Part shown: piece by piece, positions 12,957-17,571 of the stretch
How the letters are laid out: the number at the start of each line of letters is the position of its first letter
Position numbering within the stretch: the first letter of the stretch is position 1
Program-made: the position numbers and the translations under genes
The notes under the pieces: generated by a model
Told to the model about the DNA's origin: nothing
Seen by the model: only the letters and a program-made list of their open reading frames with translations
Databases searched by the model: none
Source: SFWF01 sp045638145
GTDB lineage: Bacteria; Bacillota; Clostridia; Oscillospirales; Acutalibacteraceae
NCBI GenBank assembly: GCA_045638145.1
Contig: JAZUAU010000011.1
Span: forward strand, 1-17,571
Length of the DNA: 17,571 nt
Direction of reading: 5' to 3'

Positions 12957-15305
12957 ATGACACCGAATGAATTTAAAGTTTTAAGAGATGCCGTAATCGA
13001 AAAAGAGTTTTCGAGAATGAACGATATGCAGTTTTTGGCTGTAACAACAGCCGAGGGTCCCGTTCTTGTTCTGGCAGGAGCCGGAAGCGGAAAAACTACC
13101 GTGCTTGTAAACAGAATAGCATATCTCATAAAATACGGAAATTCATATAAGAACTATTTTGTGCCCGATTTCGACGGCTTTGATATAGAAGCGGCAGAGG
13201 GTTTTCTCAGAAACGGGGGCGAAATGCCCTTCAGCTATGCCTTTTCCAACAAGCCTGCAAAGCCTTGGGAAATTCTTGCAATCACCTTTACAAACAAGGC
13301 GGCAAACGAGCTTAAGGAGAGAATAATTGCCCGTCTCGGAGACGAGGGAAGCGGTGTCTGGGCAGGCACCTTCCATTCGGTTTGCGGAAAAATACTTCGC
13401 CGCTTTGCCGACAGAATAGGCTTTTCCGCTGATTTCACAATCTATGATACCGACGACCAGAAAAGGCTTATAAAAGACATTGTAAAGGACAACAACCTTG
13501 ACGAAAAGCTCTTCCAGCCGAAAATGGTGCTCGGCATTATTTCTAAACAGAAGGAACAGCTTATCTCCCCCGAGGATTATAAAGAAACGGTAGGTGACGA
13601 CTACCGACTTAAAACGGTGTCAAAGATTTATGCCGCTTATGAAAACCGCCTTGCTACCGCCAACGCCATGGACTTTGACGGTATGATTTCCAATACTGTA
13701 AAGCTGCTAGCCGAAAACGAGGATGTTCTCCAATATTATCAGAATAAATTCCGCTATGTTATGGTGGACGAGTATCAGGATACCAACCATTCTCAGTATG
13801 TTCTTTGCAAGCTTCTTGCAGGCGGACATAACAATATTTGCGTTGTGGGTGATGACGACCAGAGTATCTACCGTTTCCGCGGCGCAACCATTGAAAACAT
13901 ACTTAATTTCTCAAAGCATTATAAAAATGCAAAGATAATAAAGCTCGAGCAGAATTACCGCTCTGTCGGTAATATTCTAGATGCCGCAAATGCCGTTATT
14001 GCCAACAACCGCGGCAGAACAGGCAAAAACCTTTGGACAGATGCAGGCAGTGGTGAAAAAATCATACTGCATACAGCCCTTGATGAGCAGACCGAGGCTA
14101 AATACATAGCTGATACCATTCTTGAAAATGTAAAGAATGGTGCAAAATTCTCTGACCACGCGATTCTTTACAGAATGAACGCACAGTCAAGCTCGGTCGA
14201 AAACGTCTTTGCGAGAAGCGGAATCAGCTACCGCGTTATCGGCGGGCACCGCTTCTTCGACCGCAAGGAAATCCGCGATGTTATGGCGTATCTTCAGCTT
14301 ATTAACAATAACTGCGACGATATGCGCCTTAAAAGAATTATCAACGAACCAAAACGTGGAATCGGCGACACTACCGTTAACAACGCCACAGAGATTGCCT
14401 CTGCACTCGGCGTTTCGGTCTTTGAAGTGCTTCACAATGCTGAGCATTATCCTGTGCTCTCCCGTGCTGCTAAAAAGTTAGCCGATTTCTGTACGATGAT
14501 TGACGAGCTGACCGAAGCGGCCGAAACGCTGCCCATTCACGAGCTTTTTGACCTTATGCTCGAGAAAACAGGCTATATAGATGCCCTTTTGCTGGAGGGA
14601 GAAGAGGGAAAAGAACGCGCCGAAAACGTAAAGGAGCTTGCTACCAATATCGTTCAGTACGAGAATGAAAACGATGAGGCAACACTTTTCGGCTTCCTTG
14701 AGGAAACCGCCCTTATTAGCGATATCGACTCCTATGAAGAGGGTGCAGATGCCGTTATTATGATGACGGTGCATTCTGCAAAGGGACTTGAATTTGAACG
14801 TGTAATCCTTATCGGAATGGAAGAGGGACTTTTCCCCTCACAGCAGTCGGTTTACGGCGGTCCTGCCGAGATTGAAGAGGAGCGTCGCCTGGCCTACGTT
14901 GCAATAACACGTGCCAAGAAAAGACTTTATATAACCCATAGTGATACGAGAATGCTTTACGGAAGCACAAGCAGAAATCCGCTGTCCCGTTTCGTCGATG
15001 AGATTCCAGACAGCCTTTGCAACAAAACCTCACAAAGAGGAATGTTTACCGCTACAACAATTACCCCCAAGAAATCGAGCAGCAACTACGATTACGCAAA
15101 TGTCTTCAAAGCGCCCATCGTATCTGCGCCTAAAAGCAATACGAATTCTTATAAGGTAGGTATGAGCGTTGAGCACAAAACCTTCGGACAGGGTCTTATC
15201 ACCAAGGTCACTCCAATGGGTAATGATGCAATGCTTGAAATTGCCTTTGATACTGTTGGTACCAAAAAGATTATGGCAGGTTTTGCCAAGCTAAAAGTAT
15301 TATAG
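12957..15305 (+). CDS. pcrA: ATP-dependent 3'-5' DNA helicase PcrA/UvrD (superfamily 1)
   Basis: The product is 782 residues. It has the SF1A helicase motifs in order: Q-motif MNDMQ; Walker A GAGSGKT at 41-47; Ia ITFTNKAANELKERI; II VDEYQDTN with Asp271-Glu272; III VVGDDDQSIYRFRGA; IV LEQNYRS; V MMTVHSAKGLEFERVILIG then MEEGLFP; and VI EEERRLAYVAITRAKKRL. The last 50 residues (YKVGMSVEHKTFGQGLITKV) are the C-terminal Tudor-like domain of PcrA that contacts RNA polymerase. The enzyme unwinds DNA in nucleotide-excision repair and removes recombinase and polymerase from DNA. Between motifs I and Ia, residues about 62-100 form an insert (around NYFVPDFDGFDIEAAEGFL) not found in the classical Bacillus/Geobacillus enzymes. 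AAGGAA lies about 8 bases before the ATG. First gene of a three-gene operon. Confidence 0.97.
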   Translation: MTPNEFKVLRDAVIEKEFSRMNDMQFLAVTTAEGPVLVLAGAGSGKTTVLVNRIAYLIKYGNSYKNYFVPDFDGFDIEAAEGFLRNGGEMPFSYAFSNKPAKPWEILAITFTNKAANELKERIIARLGDEGSGVWAGTFHSVCGKILRRFADRIGFSADFTIYDTDDQKRLIKDIVKDNNLDEKLFQPKMVLGIISKQKEQLISPEDYKETVGDDYRLKTVSKIYAAYENRLATANAMDFDGMISNTVKLLAENEDVLQYYQNKFRYVMVDEYQDTNHSQYVLCKLLAGGHNNICVVGDDDQSIYRFRGATIENILNFSKHYKNAKIIKLEQNYRSVGNILDAANAVIANNRGRTGKNLWTDAGSGEKIILHTALDEQTEAKYIADTILENVKNGAKFSDHAILYRMNAQSSSVENVFARSGISYRVIGGHRFFDRKEIRDVMAYLQLINNNCDDMRLKRIINEPKRGIGDTTVNNATEIASALGVSVFEVLHNAEHYPVLSRAAKKLADFCTMIDELTEAAETLPIHELFDLMLEKTGYIDALLLEGEEGKERAENVKELATNIVQYENENDEATLFGFLEETALISDIDSYEEGADAVIMMTVHSAKGLEFERVILIGMEEGLFPSQQSVYGGPAEIEEERRLAYVAITRAKKRLYITHSDTRMLYGSTSRNPLSRFVDEIPDSLCNKTSQRGMFTATTITPKKSSSNYDYANVFKAPIVSAPKSNTNSYKVGMSVEHKTFGQGLITKVTPMGNDAMLEIAFDTVGTKKIMAGFAKLKVL

Positions 15306-15319
15306 AAAGGAGAAGTGAA

Positions 15320-16132
15320 ATGCTCGCTTACAGAATTCCACCAAGTCAAGTAGTTAAAATAACGGCGCGCACTGCCCTTAAAGGCAGATGGTGTGAAGCT
15401 ATTCTTGCAGCCTTTACGGGTTATTTTGGTACGCTAATTTTAACTCTATCCATTTCACTCAGCTTACTTATAAAGGATACAAATCTTTTGTTTGGTGTGG
15501 CTGTCTTTGCGCTACTTTTCGGTATTTTTGTGTTAAGCCCCCTCTTTCTCGGAATATTGCGCTACTTTTGGCGGCTTACAAACTCTCTTCAGAATGAGCT
15601 TTCGGGCGTTTTTTACTTTTTCTCCGACCGTACCAAATATTTTAGAGCCATAAAGCTCTGTTTTATAATGGGTTGGCGAATCGTTACCGCCATCTTCGTT
15701 TGTATGCTGCCTTATGTAATTGTCAACGCACTCTCAACCGATAAGCTTTACCTGCTCATAGGCAGAGAAATTCCCATCTGGGCACCAAACCTAATTCTCA
15801 TCCGCGCTTTTTTGTATCTTGTTGGTGTAATCTGCGCTGTGATTTATATTTTAAGGTATTATTTAGTCCCCGTACTTGTCGCTATGAATGACGATATGCT
15901 GCTTCTCGAAGCAGTGCACACCTCTTCGATGGTGGCGAAGCGGTCGGGCAGAGCTTTTTTCAGTCTCGTCTTTTCAATGATCGGTTGGATTTTTCTCACA
16001 AACCTCATTATGCCCGCCCTCTATACACTACCTTTTTTAATCGCTTGCTATGCGGTTCATTGCCGATTTGCAATGGCGAATTACAACCTTATACTTGATT
16101 TTTACGAAAATAATGTAGGATATTATCAATGA
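15320..16132 (+). CDS. Polytopic membrane protein, probable DUF975 family
   Basis: A 270-residue protein with five or six hydrophobic helices. The N-terminal KITARTALKGRWCEAILAAF, the VLSPLFLGILRYFWRL segment and the late VAMNDDMLLLEAVHTSSMVA region resemble DUF975-type integral membrane proteins of Firmicutes. I base this on pattern memory, so it is moderate, and that family has no settled function. AAAGGAG lies 7 bases before the ATG, 14 bases after pcrA ends. Its stop codon overlaps the next gene's start (ATGA), so it is translated with the methyltransferase. No catalytic motif is seen. Confidence 0.8.
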   Translation: MLAYRIPPSQVVKITARTALKGRWCEAILAAFTGYFGTLILTLSISLSLLIKDTNLLFGVAVFALLFGIFVLSPLFLGILRYFWRLTNSLQNELSGVFYFFSDRTKYFRAIKLCFIMGWRIVTAIFVCMLPYVIVNALSTDKLYLLIGREIPIWAPNLILIRAFLYLVGVICAVIYILRYYLVPVLVAMNDDMLLLEAVHTSSMVAKRSGRAFFSLVFSMIGWIFLTNLIMPALYTLPFLIACYAVHCRFAMANYNLILDFYENNVGYYQ

Positions 16133-17556
16133 AAAAGAACGACATTATTGAACTGAATATTACGACTATGTCAAGCGAAGGCTCCGGTATTGGAAGATAC
16201 GAAGGGCTTGCCGTTTTTGTGCCCTTGACGGCAATAGGCGATATTTGTAAGGTAAAAATTTTAAAGGTAAAATCAAACTGCGCCTTTGGTAAAATAGAGG
16301 AAATTATTACTCCGTCACCCGACCGCATAGTGCCCGATTGCCCCGCATTTTCAAAGTGCGGTGGTTGTGTCTACCGCCATATCTCTTATGAATCGGAGTG
16401 CAAAATCAAAAGACAAAGGGTAGAGGATGCGATAAAGCGCATCGGAGGGGTAGATATGACGGCAAGGGAAATCTGCGTTAGAGAGCCTACCCGTTACCGC
16501 AACAAGGCGCAGTATCCCGTGTCAGAGGATTACACCGTCGGCTTTTACCGCAACCATTCCCACGATATTATTCCGTCTGGTGATTGCTCACTTCAGCCGG
16601 CAGTTTTTAAAACTGCTTCGGATATCTTTACCGACTTTATCCGTAAAAACAATCTATCTGTTTATAACGAGGAAACTGGAAGAGGACTTGTCCGACACCT
16701 CTATCTTCGCTTTGCCCAAAAAACCGACGAGCTTATGGTAGCGGTAGTTATTAACGGAAACGAGCTTCCGAATTCGGAAAAACTAATCGAAGCGCTGAAG
16801 AGTAAAATCACGAATCTTAAAACAGTTGTACTTAATATAAACCGCGAAAAAACCAATGTAATACTCGGCACAAAGTGTGTTACCCTTTACGGCGACGGAC
16901 ATATTTTTGATATTCTCAGCGGTGTGAAGGTGCGAATTAATCCGCTTTCCTTCTATCAGGTAAACCGCAATATGGCAGAGCTCCTTTATGAAAAGGCAAA
17001 GGAATATGCAGAGCCAACCGGCAAGCGAGTGCTCGACCTTTATTGCGGTGCAGGTACAATTGGTCTTTCAATGGCAAAAGAAGCCGCCGAGATAATCGGT
17101 GTTGAGATAATCCCCGAAGCTATAAAAGACGCTGAGTTTAATGCTAAAAACAATGGAATAGATAATGCTAGATTTTTATGTGGGGATGCCGCGGCGGCAT
17201 CCGTCAGCCTCAAAAACGAGGGAGTAAAACCCGATGTCGTTATCCTCGACCCACCGAGAAAGGGCTGCAGCGAAGAACTGCTGAAAACGGTGTCTAATGA
17301 TTTTGCTCCCGAGCGAATCGTCTACATTTCCTGCGACCCCGCAACCCTTGCCCGAGATATAAAAATCCTCGAAGCTCTTGATTATAAGCTAATGGAATAT
17401 ACCCCGTTTGATTTGTTCCCCCGCACTCATCATGTAGAAACGGTAGCATTATTGAGTCGGCAAAAGCTAGATGAACATATCTACTTTGATGCGAATGTGG
17501 GGGACCTACCCAAAACCGCCAGAACCACCGCAATCTATCCAGAGATAAAAGCATAG
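16129..17556 (+). CDS. rlmD: 23S rRNA (uracil-5-)-methyltransferase, RlmD/RlmCD type (TrmA/RumA family)
   Basis: The product is 475 residues. It transfers a methyl group from S-adenosylmethionine to C5 of a uracil in RNA. An N-terminal TRAM domain (about 1-58) is followed by cysteines 71, 77 and 80 (CPAFSKCGGC) and 153 (SGDCSL), which should bind a 4Fe-4S cluster. The methyltransferase core has the SAM-binding LDLYCGAGTIGL (about 301-312), DPPRKG (374-379), the catalytic Cys402 in YISCDPATLARD and the general base Glu437 in HHVETVALLS. The cluster points to the RlmD/RlmCD branch rather than tRNA-specific TrmA; whether one or two 23S sites are modified cannot be told. The last 30 residues are unlike the family's usual tail. 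The start overlaps the previous stop. Confidence 0.95.
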   Translation: MKKNDIIELNITTMSSEGSGIGRYEGLAVFVPLTAIGDICKVKILKVKSNCAFGKIEEIITPSPDRIVPDCPAFSKCGGCVYRHISYESECKIKRQRVEDAIKRIGGVDMTAREICVREPTRYRNKAQYPVSEDYTVGFYRNHSHDIIPSGDCSLQPAVFKTASDIFTDFIRKNNLSVYNEETGRGLVRHLYLRFAQKTDELMVAVVINGNELPNSEKLIEALKSKITNLKTVVLNINREKTNVILGTKCVTLYGDGHIFDILSGVKVRINPLSFYQVNRNMAELLYEKAKEYAEPTGKRVLDLYCGAGTIGLSMAKEAAEIIGVEIIPEAIKDAEFNAKNNGIDNARFLCGDAAAASVSLKNEGVKPDVVILDPPRKGCSEELLKTVSNDFAPERIVYISCDPATLARDIKILEALDYKLMEYTPFDLFPRTHHVETVALLSRQKLDEHIYFDANVGDLPKTARTTAIYPEIKA

Positions 17557-17571
17557 GTCAAAGATAAATAC

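Overview
The window looks like chromosomal DNA from a Gram-positive anaerobe of the class Clostridia, most likely a gut member of the Oscillospiraceae/Ruminococcaceae. The reasons are: strong AAGGAG-type ribosome binding sites; TTGACA/TATAAT promoters; a lipoprotein solute-binding protein; surface proteins held by a C-terminal membrane helix; dockerin and cohesin modules; and a Gram-positive-type MazF. This is inferred from content, not from a database match. There are no tRNA or rRNA genes, no CRISPR array and no intact transposase.

Layout. (1) 1-1516 (+): the 3' part of a large surface protein with repeated modules, a 12-Glu tract, a fibronectin III-like domain and a C-terminal membrane anchor. 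(2) 1517-2191: a 675-base gap with no intact gene, but with direct and inverted repeats and what looks like the 3' remnant of a coding region. (3) 2192-3568 (+): a lipoprotein ABC-type solute-binding protein with no permease genes nearby, closed by a strong terminator. (4) 3569-3879: hairpins and a second, frameshifted coding remnant. (5) 3880-5001 (-): an AI-2E/PerM family membrane protein. (6) 5002-5319: a highly structured gap that may encode a small RNA. (7) 5320-7979 (-): two tandem CorC/HlyC (CNNM-CBS) membrane proteins, translationally coupled and served by a good promoter at 8033-8061. (8) 8202-11810 (+): a two-gene operon. The first gene encodes a secreted SH3b-glucosaminidase-cadherin-like-dockerin protein. 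The second encodes a membrane-anchored protein with an N-terminal cohesin-like domain. (9) 11967-12308 (+): an orphan MazF-type mRNA interferase. (10) 12350-12826 (-): TspO. (11) 12957-17556 (+): PcrA helicase, a polytopic membrane protein of probable DUF975 type, and an RlmD/RlmCD-type 23S rRNA uracil methyltransferase, tightly packed as one operon.

The most interesting feature is region 8. A dockerin-tagged peptidoglycan hydrolase lies directly upstream of, and is translationally linked to, a membrane protein whose outermost domain looks like a cohesin. The simplest reading is a private, two-component cohesin-dockerin system that docks a cell-wall hydrolase on its own cell surface, outside any cellulosome. 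The cohesin call is a divergent match and needs a profile or structure search. Second in interest are the structured intergenic RNA candidate at about 5190-5318 and the repeat-rich, remnant-bearing flanks of the solute-binding protein gene.
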